Positions 26,880 through 36,494 of a stretch of DNA of 64,000 nucleotides are shown in pieces; within the stretch, counting starts at the first letter, position 1; every line of letters starts with the position of its first letter. The notes beneath the pieces were generated by a model. The model was not told the origin of the DNA, ran no database searches, and worked only from the letters and a program-made list of their open reading frames with translations. The translations under genes and the position numbers were made by a program. Source of the stretch: Curtobacterium ammoniigenes NBRC 101786 (GTDB lineage: Bacteria > Actinomycetota > Actinomycetes > Actinomycetales > Microbacteriaceae); the NCBI RefSeq assembly GCF_001571045.1, contig NZ_BCSV01000007.1:37843-101842 (forward strand), in the 5' to 3' direction.

Positions 26880-27802
26880 TGACTGGCATCAGCACCGAGA
26901 CTGTCGACCGGCCCACGCTCACGCCCCAGACTGTCGCGCGCCGGCTGCGCGAGGACCGGACCCCACGACGGTCGCGGCGCGGCCCGACGGGCGCGACGCT
27001 CGCTCTCTACATCGTGCTCATCGTGATGAGCCTGCTCATCATCGTGCCGATCGTCTGGATCGTGTTGACGTCGTTCAAGACGGACTACGACGCGATCAAG
27101 AACTCGGCATCCCCGATCCCGAACCCGTTCACCCTGCAGGCGTATCAGACGCTCATGAATGGGCAGGAGCCGATATTCCGCTGGTTCCTGAACAGCCTGG
27201 CAGCTGGTGCACTGCAGACCGCGCTGATCTTGGTCACCGCGTCACTCGGCGCGTACGCGCTCGCCCGTCTGGACTTCGCCGGCAAACGGATCGTCTTCGG
27301 CGCCATCATCGCCACGCTGCTCGTCCCGCCGGTGATCTTCCTGATCCCGAACTACCTGATCGTGGAGAATCTCGGCTGGCTGGACTCGATCTGGGCAATT
27401 ACCGTGCCCGGGGCGGCCAGCGCATTCGGCATCTTCTTTCTTCGTCAGTTCTTCGCCAACCTGCCATCCGAGATCGAGGAAGCTGCGCGGATCGATGGCG
27501 CAGGCGATCTGCGCATCTTCCTGCAGATCGTGATCCCGCTGTCCCGCCCCGCGATCGCCACGCTTGCGGTGCTGAGCTTCCTCAACAACTGGAACGACTT
27601 CCTCTGGCCGGTCTACGTGCTCCTCAGCCCTCAGAACCTGACGCTGCAGCCCGGGCTGTCCGTGTTGAGCGGCGCCTATTCCACCCATTTCGGCATCGTC
27701 ATGGCCGGCGCCGTGATCGCCGCCATCCCTGTCCTCATCATCTTCACCCTGGCGCAGCGACAGATCGTCGACAGTGTCGCCAGCGCAGGCGTGAAGGGCT
27801 GA
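26879..27802 (+). CDS. Sugar ABC transporter permease 2 (MalG-like)
   Basis: A 307-aa partner permease with six helices; the EAA loop is EEAARIDGAGDLRIFLQIVIPL, and FLNNWNDFLWP near the end is a family hallmark. The start ATG at 26879 overlaps the upstream stop (TGATG). No ATPase gene is present in this operon, so the importer must borrow a shared MsmK/UgpC-type ATPase encoded elsewhere, as is usual in actinobacteria. Confidence 0.92.
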   Translation: MTGISTETVDRPTLTPQTVARRLREDRTPRRSRRGPTGATLALYIVLIVMSLLIIVPIVWIVLTSFKTDYDAIKNSASPIPNPFTLQAYQTLMNGQEPIFRWFLNSLAAGALQTALILVTASLGAYALARLDFAGKRIVFGAIIATLLVPPVIFLIPNYLIVENLGWLDSIWAITVPGAASAFGIFFLRQFFANLPSEIEEAARIDGAGDLRIFLQIVIPLSRPAIATLAVLSFLNNWNDFLWPVYVLLSPQNLTLQPGLSVLSGAYSTHFGIVMAGAVIAAIPVLIIFTLAQRQIVDSVASAGVKG

Positions 27803-27893
27803 CGGCCGAGCCCGAACGACCAGCAGCACGTCCAGGAATCAATCGGCGGCCACACGCCGCCCGGCGATTCACCCTCAACGAAGTGGGAGTGTC

Positions 27894-29741
27894 ATGTCGA
27901 TTCGTTCTGTCGTGTCCGTGCTCGCCGCGGTGGCAATCGCCGCGCTGGCGCCGGGCCTCCACGGAGGAGCGGGAGTGCCGCCTGCGGCCGCCGCTCCGAT
28001 CCACCCGGCGGCGGCAGCGCCCGCGCTGCCGCCGACCTACCAGAACCCCATGAGTCTGCAGCTGCCGGACGGTCAGCAGGCGGCGAGCTGCGCCGACCCG
28101 TTCGCCGCGCATAGCAGCACTCCCGGTGACAAGTACTGGTACCTGTACTGCACCGCTGACGCACTGACCTCCACCGAGAAGGACGCCAGCGGCAACCCGG
28201 TGCTTCATCAGATCCCGATGTTCCGCTCGCTCGATCTGACCCACTGGTCCTACGTCGGCGATGCCTTCCCGACGAAGCCGGCGTGGCTCGGCTCCGGCTC
28301 GGCGTGGGCGCCGGACGTCGTCTATCGCAACGGCACGTACTTCCTGTATTACGCGGCCTCCGATTCCGCAGCGGGGGGCTCGGCGGTCGGCGTCGCCACG
28401 AGCTCCAGCCCCACCGGACCGTGGACGGACTCGGGGAGCCCAGTCGTGCCTCCGACGAATGCGCCGAACTCGACCGCCAAGCGCTGGGAGTTCGACCCGG
28501 AGGTGATCACCGCGGACGACGGCACCAGCTACATCTACTTCGGCAGCTACTTCGGCGGCATCCACGTCCGGCAGCTCACCGCGGACGGCCTGCACACCAT
28601 CGCCTCGAGTGAGCGTCAGATCGCGATCGACAACCGCTACGAGGGCACCTTCATCCTCAAGCACAACGGCTGGTACTACTTCATGGGGTCGGCGACGAAC
28701 TGCTGTTCTGGTCCGCTTACCGGATACAGCGTCTTCACTGCCCGCTCGCGCAGCCCCCTTGGTCCATTCCTCGACAAGGATGGCGTCTCGATTCTCGCGA
28801 ACCGCGTCGGAGGCACGCCTGTCCTCACACAAAACGGCAACCGTTGGGTGGGCGCGGGCCATAACGCGGTCGTCACCGACTTCTCCGGTCAGGACTGGAT
28901 TGTTTACCACGCGGTCGACAGGACCGATCCGTACTACGCCGGACAGGTCGGATACACGAAGCGCCCGGCGCTCATCGACCCGCTGGACTGGCACGGCGAC
29001 TGGCCGGTGGTCCGCGGGGGCGCAGGCCCATCGGATCAACCGATGCCTGGCCCGGTAGCGCAGCCCGGGGAGCGTGCGGCGTATCACGCCCAATTCGTGC
29101 ACGACCCGCAGCCAGGGCGACCAGTCGCCTCCCTGTCGGACGAGTTCTCCGGCAGCAGCCTGTCCAATCAGTGGAGCTGGGTGCGACAGCCGGCGTCCAC
29201 GACCTACTCCGAATCCGGAGGCTCGCTGCGCTGGCAGACGCAGGCTGCGGATCTCCAGCCTCCCGCGACCCCGCTGGCGTCCGTCCTCACTGAGCGTGCG
29301 CCATCGGGTGACTACATGGTCGAGACCAAGGTGTCCGTGAACACGCCTGACAATTCGCAGGTGCAGAACTACGTGCAGGGTGGCCTGATCGTCTACGGCG
29401 ATGACGGGAACTATGTACGACTGACGTCGAACTCCATCTGGAACACGCGGCAGACGGAATTCGGCAACCATGTCAGCCCGGTTCCCGCCGGCTATCCCTC
29501 GTACGGCAACGGCGTGGTGGGGCCTGTGGGTGATTCCACCTATCTCCGTATCGTCCACACCGGCCGCGACCAGTACACCGCGTACACAAGCCTCGACGGC
29601 GTGCACTGGGACCGCGGCGACACGTGGACCCATGATCTCGGGCCCAACGCCCGGATCGGTCTGATCTCGTTGGGTGGCAGCGGATTCACGAGCACCTTCG
29701 ACTATGTGCACGTGAATGCCATCGCCGGAGAGGGGCGGTGA
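27894..29741 (+). CDS. Secreted GH43 glycosidase with C-terminal lectin-like domain
   Basis: A 615-aa secreted enzyme. A Sec signal peptide with an Ala-rich cleavage zone covers about residues 1-35. The five-bladed GH43 catalytic domain spans about 45-390: general base Asp in SCADPF, pKa-modulating Asp in WEFDPEV, and acid Glu in YEGTFILKHNGWYY. A C-terminal beta-sandwich (about 410-615, LSDEFSGSSL... then YLRIVHTGRDQYTAYTSLDG) resembles the beta-xylosidase C-terminal concanavalin-A-like domain. Activity on arabinan or xylan side chains is likely; exact specificity is unknown. It lies 91 bp after the importer and overlaps the next gene by 4 bp. Confidence 0.88.
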   Translation: MSIRSVVSVLAAVAIAALAPGLHGGAGVPPAAAAPIHPAAAAPALPPTYQNPMSLQLPDGQQAASCADPFAAHSSTPGDKYWYLYCTADALTSTEKDASGNPVLHQIPMFRSLDLTHWSYVGDAFPTKPAWLGSGSAWAPDVVYRNGTYFLYYAASDSAAGGSAVGVATSSSPTGPWTDSGSPVVPPTNAPNSTAKRWEFDPEVITADDGTSYIYFGSYFGGIHVRQLTADGLHTIASSERQIAIDNRYEGTFILKHNGWYYFMGSATNCCSGPLTGYSVFTARSRSPLGPFLDKDGVSILANRVGGTPVLTQNGNRWVGAGHNAVVTDFSGQDWIVYHAVDRTDPYYAGQVGYTKRPALIDPLDWHGDWPVVRGGAGPSDQPMPGPVAQPGERAAYHAQFVHDPQPGRPVASLSDEFSGSSLSNQWSWVRQPASTTYSESGGSLRWQTQAADLQPPATPLASVLTERAPSGDYMVETKVSVNTPDNSQVQNYVQGGLIVYGDDGNYVRLTSNSIWNTRQTEFGNHVSPVPAGYPSYGNGVVGPVGDSTYLRIVHTGRDQYTAYTSLDGVHWDRGDTWTHDLGPNARIGLISLGGSGFTSTFDYVHVNAIAGEGR

Positions 29742-30811
29742 GCGCGGTGCGCAGGAAACACGCCATCGCACTCGGGGCAGCAGGCGCGCTGCTCGTCGCC
29801 GGCGGCCTTGGGATCGGCATCCCCGCAGTCAAGGCGTCCGCGACGGTCACCTGCACGCTGAGCAACCCGATCACACCGGGAGCCGACCCGTCCGTCTGGT
29901 ACCGGAACGGTCTCTACTACCTGGTCCAGTCCGACGGCGCCCGCTCGATCAACATCCGCTCGAGCTCGACGATCAACGGGCTCGGAACGGCGACACCGCG
30001 CACCATTTGGACGTCGCCGACCGGCACCGATCACAGTGCGGAAACGTGGGCCCCCGAGCTCGAATACCTGAACGGGCAGTGGATCATCTACTTCGCCGCC
30101 GCCACAGACGAAGGCGGCGATCCCGCGACGAACAACACGCATCGGATCTTCGCCATCACCGCGAACACCCAGGATCCCAGCGGGTCGTGGTCGTTCTTCG
30201 GGAAGATCACGGACAGCACCAACCAGTGGTCGATCGACCCGACCGTGTTCTTCTACAACAGCAACTGGTACATGCTCTGGTCCGGCACACCGACCGGAAA
30301 CGGTGGGAACCCGCCGCAGCAGATCTACATCGCCCACATGAGTGATCCGCTCCACATCGACCAGGACTACCGCCGCCTGATCGCCAACCCCGACCAGACA
30401 TGGGAGACATCCGTACAGGCAATCGAGGAGGGGCCGGAGGCATGGATCGGCCCGAACAACACGCTGACGATCGTCTACAACGCGAATGCCAGCTGGACGA
30501 CGTCCTACGCGCTTGGGGAACTCGTCTACAAGGGCGGGGACCTGACGACCTATCAGTCGTATACGAAGCGCGGGCCGGTCTTCTCGTCCGGCGGCGGCGT
30601 GTACGGGCCGGGCGGGGAATCGATCCCTGTGCCGGGCGCGGCGGGCGTGAACTGGAACATCTACCACGCGAAGACAAGCACTGCGAACGGCTGGAACGAC
30701 CGCGAGATCTTCGCCCAGCCGGTGCCGTGGAACACCGACGGTACGCCGAACTTCGGCACCCCGACGGGCTCCGCGGGCTACAACGAGGGGAGCGAGCAGC
30801 GCTGCGGATGA
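29738..30811 (+). CDS. Secreted GH43 glycosidase, single domain
   Basis: A 357-aa exported GH43 enzyme. A hydrophobic signal region lies at about residues 9-33. Three catalytic acids are visible: Asp in PGADPSVWYRNG, Asp in WSIDPTVFF, and Glu in IEEGPEAWIGP. It resembles the exo-type alpha-L-arabinofuranosidase/beta-xylosidase branch. The GTG at 29738 overlaps the upstream GH43 stop (GTGA). Together with that enzyme it would release sugars for the importer upstream. Confidence 0.85.
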   Translation: MSAVRRKHAIALGAAGALLVAGGLGIGIPAVKASATVTCTLSNPITPGADPSVWYRNGLYYLVQSDGARSINIRSSSTINGLGTATPRTIWTSPTGTDHSAETWAPELEYLNGQWIIYFAAATDEGGDPATNNTHRIFAITANTQDPSGSWSFFGKITDSTNQWSIDPTVFFYNSNWYMLWSGTPTGNGGNPPQQIYIAHMSDPLHIDQDYRRLIANPDQTWETSVQAIEEGPEAWIGPNNTLTIVYNANASWTTSYALGELVYKGGDLTTYQSYTKRGPVFSSGGGVYGPGGESIPVPGAAGVNWNIYHAKTSTANGWNDREIFAQPVPWNTDGTPNFGTPTGSAGYNEGSEQRCG

Positions 30812-31149
30812 GGACGGTCCGGGATGGTGCGAGCGCCACACCACTGCCCCGGCGGTCTTCCCGGCTGGTGTGGTGAGTTGGCGAGGGCGGGCCGCTGCGG
30901 AGGCCTGCCCTCGGCTATGCCGCGCTCGCGTGTTGAGGAGTGACCACCCGGACAGTCGGCATCGCCGCGATCGTCGTCGCGGCGATGCCAGGGGGGCGAC
31001 GGCAACGTTCGTTCCGGCAGTACGGGCGGCCCGATTGTTCGCGGCGTCGTCAAGCTTCAACTGGTGCGCGATACGGGGTTGGAACCTCAACTACCTCAAG
31101 AGAAGTCTCACTTGCGTTGAGAAACGACAAATGCCCAAAGGGCCCTCGG
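30812..31149. other. Intergenic region between the GH43 operon and tRNA-Gly
   Basis: No gene is supported here. CCACACCA (30836-30843) pairs with TGGTGTGG (30866-30873) around a 22-nt loop and may be a weak terminator of the GH43 operon. At 31133-31143, GCCC AAA GGGC next to an A/T-richer stretch (31121-31132) may end the tRNA transcript, which runs leftward. The segment 31060-31135 is noticeably lower in GC than its surroundings. Confidence 0.4.
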
Positions 31150-31220
31150 AGCGAGTGACGGGAATCGAACCCGCGCTACCAGCTTGGGAAGCTGGAGTTC
31201 TACCATTGAACTACACTCGC
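31150..31220 (-). tRNA. tRNA-Gly (anticodon CCC)
   Basis: On the minus strand the sequence folds as a complete cloverleaf. The acceptor stem is GCGAGTG/CACTCGC, the D-arm includes GTTCAATGGTAGAAC, the anticodon stem is CCAGC/GCTGG with loop TTCCCAA (anticodon CCC), and the T-arm is CGGGTTCGATTCCCG. It decodes GGG. CCA is not encoded. Length is 71 nt including the discriminator base. Confidence 0.96.
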
Positions 31221-31396
31221 GTGTCCCGCAGCGCGTGCGCACTGTCTCCGGGAGTGAGCGCTAGCCTACCGGATCGCCGAGACCTCCGGACATGCCAGCC
31301 ACCCGTGTGTACCGTCCATGAGGACCGAGCACACGCTCGGGCGGCGTCCAACCACCCGCCTGCAGCGTCCGCGAGTTTCCCTGGAGGCGAGCCGGA

Positions 31397-32494
31397 ATGG
31401 TGAGGCATCCGCTCATCGATGCAATCGAGGATCAGGCGCTCGTCGTCGGGTCGGTGGCCCCGGTGATGTGGTTGTCGGATTCGATGCGAACCCTGCTCGA
31501 ACGGGCGCGGGCAGCCCATCGTGCGGTCGTCTTGCGTACTCCGGCGACGACGGCGCTGACGCCCGCGCTCCGGCATGCTCTTGGCACGTCCGGTGGGGCG
31601 TGGGCGGTGGAGGGCGTGGACGGCGCGCTCCGCGACGGCCGAACCGGTGTTCCGGCGCGCGATGTGGCGGAGCTCCTTGACCGTGCCGCTGATCTGGTCG
31701 CGACGCCGGCTCCCGATCATCCGGTCGCCGCGGAGTCGGTGACGCAGATCGGCATCGATTTGACGATGCGCCACGACCCGGATCGGGTGGTGGATGTCGG
31801 CGGCGCCGTCGAAGCGCTGTGCGAGGCCGCCGGATCGTGCCCCGAGCGTTGGGGCACTGCCGAGCCTCTGTCGGTGCCGTGGGACCGCTGGATCGCGACG
31901 CAATACGCGAAGCATGTCGCCCCTGGGGTGAGCACCTCGTTCGCGGTGGGGGCGGGCGTCTCCGCGACAATGACGGCGCACATGGCCGACGACATCGTGG
32001 TGGAGACGGTCTCCGCGGTCATCACCGCCCCGCCTGACGGCGTGGAGCGCGTACTCGACGCGGTCCGCGCTGTGGCGGACTCGGTGGTGCCGGTGTTCGG
32101 TGTTGTGATGCGACGGTTCGGCGCTGTGGATCACCTGGTCCGTGCCGAATCGCACGGTGAGCCCGTGCCGGCCGCGGTCGTCGTCGGCCCGGAGGCGACG
32201 AGCCTCCTCGACCGGTCCGGCTCGTGGCCACCACCCGGAACGCGGGTGGAACCCTTCGGAGGCCCCGATTCCGATGGCCTGCTTGTCCGGTTGGACGGGG
32301 GCTGGGACGCGCTCGAGACGTTCCTCGACCGCGTTGATGAGGAGCGGTTCGCCGATCTCGTGGGTGGCGCGCCGCTCGAGACGGCAGTGGAGGACGGGCT
32401 CCTCGACGACGTCGGCCCGGCCCACGACCCGCGCGATCCACACCACCGGGATCGTTATCACGCGACGGAACGGGAGCCCCGCCGTGCCCCGTGA
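31397..32494 (+). CDS. Conserved hypothetical protein, DUF6177-like
   Basis: A 365-aa soluble protein with no signal peptide, membrane segment or recognised motif. It opens MVRHPLIDAIEDQALVVGS and has a Val/Ala-rich middle with VPWDRWIATQYAKHVAPG. The C-terminus is charged (HDPRDPHHRDRYHATE). It resembles actinobacterial proteins grouped as DUF6177, some of which lie in type VII secretion loci; I hold this from memory and cannot confirm it. It overlaps the next small gene by 11 bp, so the two probably work together. No other ESX gene is in the window. Confidence 0.55.
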   Translation: MVRHPLIDAIEDQALVVGSVAPVMWLSDSMRTLLERARAAHRAVVLRTPATTALTPALRHALGTSGGAWAVEGVDGALRDGRTGVPARDVAELLDRAADLVATPAPDHPVAAESVTQIGIDLTMRHDPDRVVDVGGAVEALCEAAGSCPERWGTAEPLSVPWDRWIATQYAKHVAPGVSTSFAVGAGVSATMTAHMADDIVVETVSAVITAPPDGVERVLDAVRAVADSVVPVFGVVMRRFGAVDHLVRAESHGEPVPAAVVVGPEATSLLDRSGSWPPPGTRVEPFGGPDSDGLLVRLDGGWDALETFLDRVDEERFADLVGGAPLETAVEDGLLDDVGPAHDPRDPHHRDRYHATEREPRRAP

Positions 32495-32831
32495 TGTCAC
32501 GCTGCTGTGCCGCGGGCAGGTCGATGCGCGGCAGGTCGCCGAGGCGTTGGTCGAGCACAACACCGCGTGGGGCATACGAGCGCTCGACGACGGGTCCATC
32601 CTGCAGGTGTGCCGTGACGCCGATCGGCCTGTGATCACGGTGCTCGGCGTGCACCGTGTGGACTTCTCGGACGAGATCGAACGGATCCTCCCTGATGCGC
32701 CCGCCATGCCCGTGCCGGTGTGGTGGGCCGACACGGTGACGCCCTTCGACGACGATGGCGAGGACGGTGTCGCCGCCGCCCTCGATGCGGCCGTCACGCT
32801 GAACGCGCTGTGCATCGTCCACGGCGACTGA
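32484..32831 (+). CDS. Small hypothetical protein coupled to the DUF6177-like gene
   Basis: A 115-aa acidic soluble protein beginning MPRDVTLLCRGQVDARQVAEAL and containing VPVWWADTVTPFDDDGEDGV. There is no known motif. The GTG at 32484 has GGGAG (32472-32476) upstream and overlaps the preceding gene by 11 bp. The overlap and shared strand suggest a two-gene operon. The frame is open upstream inside the previous gene, but that part is a shadow. Confidence 0.6.
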   Translation: MPRDVTLLCRGQVDARQVAEALVEHNTAWGIRALDDGSILQVCRDADRPVITVLGVHRVDFSDEIERILPDAPAMPVPVWWADTVTPFDDDGEDGVAAALDAAVTLNALCIVHGD

Positions 32832-32942
32832 TCGACTGCCGCCGCACCGGCACGACCCGGGCCGACGTGGTCAACCGCACCGGCACGGACCCGAGCCGAC
32901 GTGGTCATCCGCCGACCGCAGCTCCGCGGATACGATCGTTCC

Positions 32943-33530
32943 GTGCTGCTCTCCGATCGCGACATCCTCACGCAACTCGATGCTGGTCGCATCGGCCTCG
33001 ATCCGCTTGACCGTTCGCTCGTGCAGCCGTCGAGCATCGACGTCCGGCTCGACAAGTTCTTCCGACTGTTCGACAACCACAAGTACCCGCACATCGATCC
33101 GGCGATCGATCAGCCGGACCTGACGCGGCTCGTGGAGACGGACGCCGACGAGGCATTCGTGCTCCACCCCGGCGAGTTCGTCCTCGGCTCCACGTTCGAA
33201 ATCGTCACCCTCCCCGACGACATCGCTGCACGCCTTGAGGGGAAGAGCTCGCTCGGACGCCTCGGGCTCCTCACGCACTCGACAGCCGGGTTCATCGATC
33301 CGGGCTTCTCCGGGCACGTCACGCTCGAGCTGAGCAACGTCGCGACACTCCCCATCAAGCTCTGGCCGGGCATGAAGATCGGCCAGCTCTGCTTCTTCCA
33401 GCTGTCGAGTCCGGCAGACAAGCCGTACGGTTCGGCGGAGTACCAGTCGCGCTATCAGGGGCAACGCGGTCCGACGCCGTCCCGGTCGGCTCGGGGCTTC
33501 ACGGTGGCGGACGTCTCGGGGGAGCTGTAG
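32943..33530 (+). CDS. dcd: dCTP deaminase
   Basis: A 195-aa trimeric dUTPase-superfamily enzyme making dUTP from dCTP for thymidylate synthesis; actinobacterial forms are often bifunctional dCTP deaminase/dUTPase. MLLSDRDI is the usual N-terminus. [16 protein letters not shown], the P-loop-like [23 protein letters not shown], and [22 protein letters not shown] are conserved. The GTG at 32943 gives the standard start; upstream codons have no similarity. A strong terminator follows. Confidence 0.95.
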   Translation: MLLSDRDILTQLDAGRIGLDPLDRSLVQPSSIDVRLDKFFRLFDNHKYPHIDPAIDQPDLTRLVETDADEAFVLHPGEFVLGSTFEIVTLPDDIAARLEGKSSLGRLGLLTHSTAGFIDPGFSGHVTLELSNVATLPIKLWPGMKIGQLCFFQLSSPADKPYGSAEYQSRYQGQRGPTPSRSARGFTVADVSGEL

Positions 33531-33586
33531 GCGACCTTCCCGGCCAGCGCTGGGGGCGCCTCCCCGCCGACCGCATGGAACTGAGC

Positions 33587-33618
33587 GAGCCCCGTCCTGC
33601 AGTGCAGGAGCGGGGCTC
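33587..33618. terminator. Bidirectional terminator between dcd and mmsB
   Basis: GAGCCCCGTCCTGCA facing TGCAGGAGCGGGGCTC: a long stem (GAGCCCCG/CGGGGCTC and CCTGCA/TGCAGG with small bulges) between two convergent genes. Confidence 0.85.
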
Positions 33619-33626
33619 GCGTCGTT

Positions 33627-33641
33627 CGGTCTGGAGGCGCG
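33627..33641 (+). repeat. Dispersed 15-mer CGGTCTGGAGGCGCG, copy 1
   Basis: One of three exact copies in the window. This copy ends one base before the mmsB stop codon complement, in the dcd/mmsB convergent gap. Confidence 0.7.
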
Positions 33642-34886
33642 TTACCGGCCCGCCCCGCGCCGCTTGTTGTAGAAGTCGAACGCGACAGCGGCCAGCAGCA
33701 CGAGTCCCTTGATGAGCTGCTGCACGTCGGTGTCGATGCCGAGGATCGACATGCCGTTGTTCAGGATGCCGATGATAAGACCACCGACGATCGCACCCGG
33801 GACCGTGCCGATACCGCCGGTCACGGCCGCGCCACCGATGAACACCGCCGAGATCGCGTCGAGTTCGAACCCGTTGCCCGCTCCGGGGCTCGCAAGGTTC
33901 AGGCCCGCGGTGAAGACCAGGCCGGCGAGCGCTGCGATGACACCCATGTTCACGAACAGGAGGAACGTGACCCGCTTCGTCTTCACCCCAGACAGCTGCG
34001 CCGCCGCGAGGTTGCCGCCGATCGCGTAGATGTGTCGTCCGAAGACCGTCTGGCCCATCACGGCCGCGTAGACGACCACGAGAAGGGCGAGCACGATGAG
34101 CACGACCGGGGTGCCGTCGTAACTGGCGAGCAGGAAGCCGACCAGCAGGACGAGCGCGGCCGTGAACAGCAGCTTGATGAGCCACCACCACACCGGCTCG
34201 CTCTCCAGCGCGAATTTGCGGCGCACGATGCGCTGGCGGACCGAGCCCGCCGCGATCGCGAGCACGGCGACGACGGACAGGATGAGGGTCAGCGGCTCGT
34301 AGCCCGTTGTCCCAAACGAGGGGAGGAACCCCGATCCGAGGCTCCGGAAGCCCGCAGGGAACGGCGAGATCTGCTGGTTCCCGAGCACGATCTCGGCGGC
34401 GCCGCGGAATGCGAGCATGCCCGCCAGCGTCACGATGAACGCAGGAATGCCGAAGTAGGCGACCCAGAAGCCCTGCCACGCGCCGACGAGCGCGCCAGCG
34501 ACGAGGCAGAGCACGATCGCGAGGGGCCATGGCAGGTGCCACTGGGTGATCATGACGCCCGCGATTGCGCCGATGAACGCAACGACCGATCCCACCGAGA
34601 GGTCGATGTGCCCACCGATGATCACCATCACCATGCCGACCGCCAGGATCAGGATGTAGCTGTTCTGAACCACGAGGTTCGACACGTTGATCGGCGCGAG
34701 GGTGATGCCGTTCGTCGCGAACTGGAAGAACAGCACGATCACGATCAGCGCGATGAAGAGACCGATCTGCCGGAGCTGGCCGGTGAGGTACCGGAACCCG
34801 GCCGCGATCGCGTTGGGTGCCGGCTCCCGTGTGTCGACCGGTCGCGGCGCTGTCTGCGACTCGGGCCGGTTCTTGATGATGCTCAT
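33642..34886 (-). CDS. mmsB: Monosaccharide ABC transporter permease (GguB/MmsB type)
   Basis: A 414-aa permease of the carbohydrate-uptake-2 family with about ten transmembrane segments. Family blocks are [44 protein letters not shown], and [27 protein letters not shown] near the end. The longer ~400-residue form is the GguB/MmsB (multiple monosaccharide) branch, which pairs with ChvE-like binding proteins. Its ATG overlaps the ATPase stop by 4 bp. The partner ATPase is frameshifted as sequenced. Confidence 0.92.
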   Translation of the reverse strand: MSIIKNRPESQTAPRPVDTREPAPNAIAAGFRYLTGQLRQIGLFIALIVIVLFFQFATNGITLAPINVSNLVVQNSYILILAVGMVMVIIGGHIDLSVGSVVAFIGAIAGVMITQWHLPWPLAIVLCLVAGALVGAWQGFWVAYFGIPAFIVTLAGMLAFRGAAEIVLGNQQISPFPAGFRSLGSGFLPSFGTTGYEPLTLILSVVAVLAIAAGSVRQRIVRRKFALESEPVWWWLIKLLFTAALVLLVGFLLASYDGTPVVLIVLALLVVVYAAVMGQTVFGRHIYAIGGNLAAAQLSGVKTKRVTFLLFVNMGVIAALAGLVFTAGLNLASPGAGNGFELDAISAVFIGGAAVTGGIGTVPGAIVGGLIIGILNNGMSILGIDTDVQQLIKGLVLLAAVAFDFYNKRRGAGR

Positions 34887-36425
34887 GAGGTGGTCGTCTC
34901 CCGGAACGTGGTCATGAATTGCATGAGATGCTCGGCGGTCGCCTCATCGCGCGGGACGTTCGCGGTGATGTGCCCTTCCGAGAGGGTGTAGATGCGGTCA
35001 CAGATGCCGAGCAGTTCAGGGAGCTCGGACGAGATGACGATGACGCCCTTCCCCTGATCCGCAAGACGGTTGATGATCGTGTAGATCTCGTACTTCGCGC
35101 CGACGTCGATGCCGCGCGTGGGCTCGTCGAGGATCAGGACGTCCGGGTTGGCGAACATCCACTTCGAGAGCACGACCTTCTGTTGATTTCCGCCGGAGAG
35201 TTTCCCGGTGATCGCCGTGACGGTCGGAGCTTTGATGTTCATGCTGCGGCGGTACTCGTTGGCGACCTGTGTCTCGCGGGCGCCGTTCACGAACCCCCAG
35301 TTGGCGAGCTTGCCGAGCGCCGATCCGGAGATGTTGCGCTTGATGTCGTCGATGAGGTTCAGGCCGTAGCGCTTCCGGTCCTCGGTCGCGTACGCGATTC
35401 CATGCTCGACCGCCTGTGAGACGGAGTTCGCCTTGATCTCCTGACCGCGTTTGAACAGCCGCCCGGAGATGTTGGTGCCGTAGCTCTTCCCGAACACGCT
35501 CATCGCGAGTTCGGTTCGCCCCGCGCCCATCAGCCCGGCGATGCCGACGATCTCGCCGGCGTGCACGACGAGGTTCGCGCCGTCAACGACCTTGCGGGAT
35601 CGGTCGACCGGGTGGTGCACCGTCCAGTCCTCAATGCGCAGCAGCTCCTCGCCGATGTGCGGTGTCCGGTCCGGGTAGCGGCTCTCGAGATCGCGACCGA
35701 CCATCCCTCGGATGATGCGGTCCTCGCTGACCGCGCCCTCGTGCATGTCGAGCGTCTCGATCGTCTTGCCGTCGCGAAGGATCGTGACGCTGTCCGCGAT
35801 CGCCTCGATCTCGTTGAGCTTGTGACTGATGATGATCGAGGTGATGCCCTGCGTCCGCAGCTGCTTGATCAGTTCGAGCAGGTGCGCGGAGTCGTCGTCG
35901 TTCAGTGCGGCCGTGGGCTCGTCGAGGATCAGCAGACGGACCTCTTTCGAGAGCGCCTTCGCGATCTCGACGAGCTGCTGCTTGCCGACTCCGATGTCCA
36001 CGATCTTCGTGACCGGGTTGTCGTGCAGCCCGACGCGCTCGAGGAGAGCGGCCGCTTCGAGGTTCGTGCGGTTCCAGTCGATGAACCCCCCCGCGCGCGC
36101 GTTCGTTCCCGAGATAGATGTTCTCGGCGATCGACAGGAAGGGGCTGAGGGCGAGCTCTTGGTGGATGATCACGACGCCCGCCGCTTCGGAGTCGTTGAT
36201 CGTGCGGAACGCCACGGGCTTGCCATCGAGGAGGATCTCGCCGTCGAAGTCGCCGTGGGGGTAGACCCCCGAGAGCACTTTCATGAGCGTTGATTTGCCC
36301 GCGCCGTTCTCACCGCAGATCGCGTGGACGGTGCCGCGCTCGACGGAGATCGTGACATCCTGCAGGGCCTTCACACCGGGGAACGTCTTCGAGATGCCGC
36401 GCATCTCGAGGATCGTGTCAGCCAT
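34883..36425 (-). pseudogene. mmsA: Monosaccharide ABC transporter ATPase, frameshifted at a G7 run
   Basis: A GguA/MmsA-type double ABC ATPase of about 513 residues, broken into two frames. The first half starts at 36425 ([15 protein letters not shown], Walker [11 protein letters not shown]-loop [11 protein letters not shown]) and is in frame to NERARGG. The rest, beginning [19 protein letters not shown], is in another frame and carries the first signature ([13 protein letters not shown]), Walker [12 protein letters not shown], and a complete degenerate second cassette with signature [14 protein letters not shown] and [10 protein letters not shown]. The switch lies in a C7 run at 36086-36092 (G7 on the coding strand); six Gs would restore one frame. 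All motifs on both sides are intact, so this is a very recent mutation, a slippage/phase-variation site, or a sequencing error. Confidence 0.88.
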
Positions 36426-36453
36426 GGGTGTCCTTTCGTTCTGGACGGAGGAC

Positions 36454-36486
36454 GGGGGTGGAAGGACGCGTCGCCCTTCCGCCCCC
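36454..36486 (-). terminator. Hairpin between chvE and mmsA
   Basis: GGGGGTGGAAGG, 9-nt loop, CCTTCCGCCCCC: a 12-bp stem with one G-U-type mismatch, in the short gap after the binding-protein gene. Such hairpins commonly protect the binding-protein mRNA and attenuate the downstream transporter genes. Confidence 0.6.
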
Positions 36487-36494
36487 GCGGCCGA

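Noticed and set aside
31211..33094. 627-residue open frame on the minus strand
   Set aside because: It covers the DUF6177-like pair and dcd in antisense and is Arg/Ser/Pro-rich with no motif.
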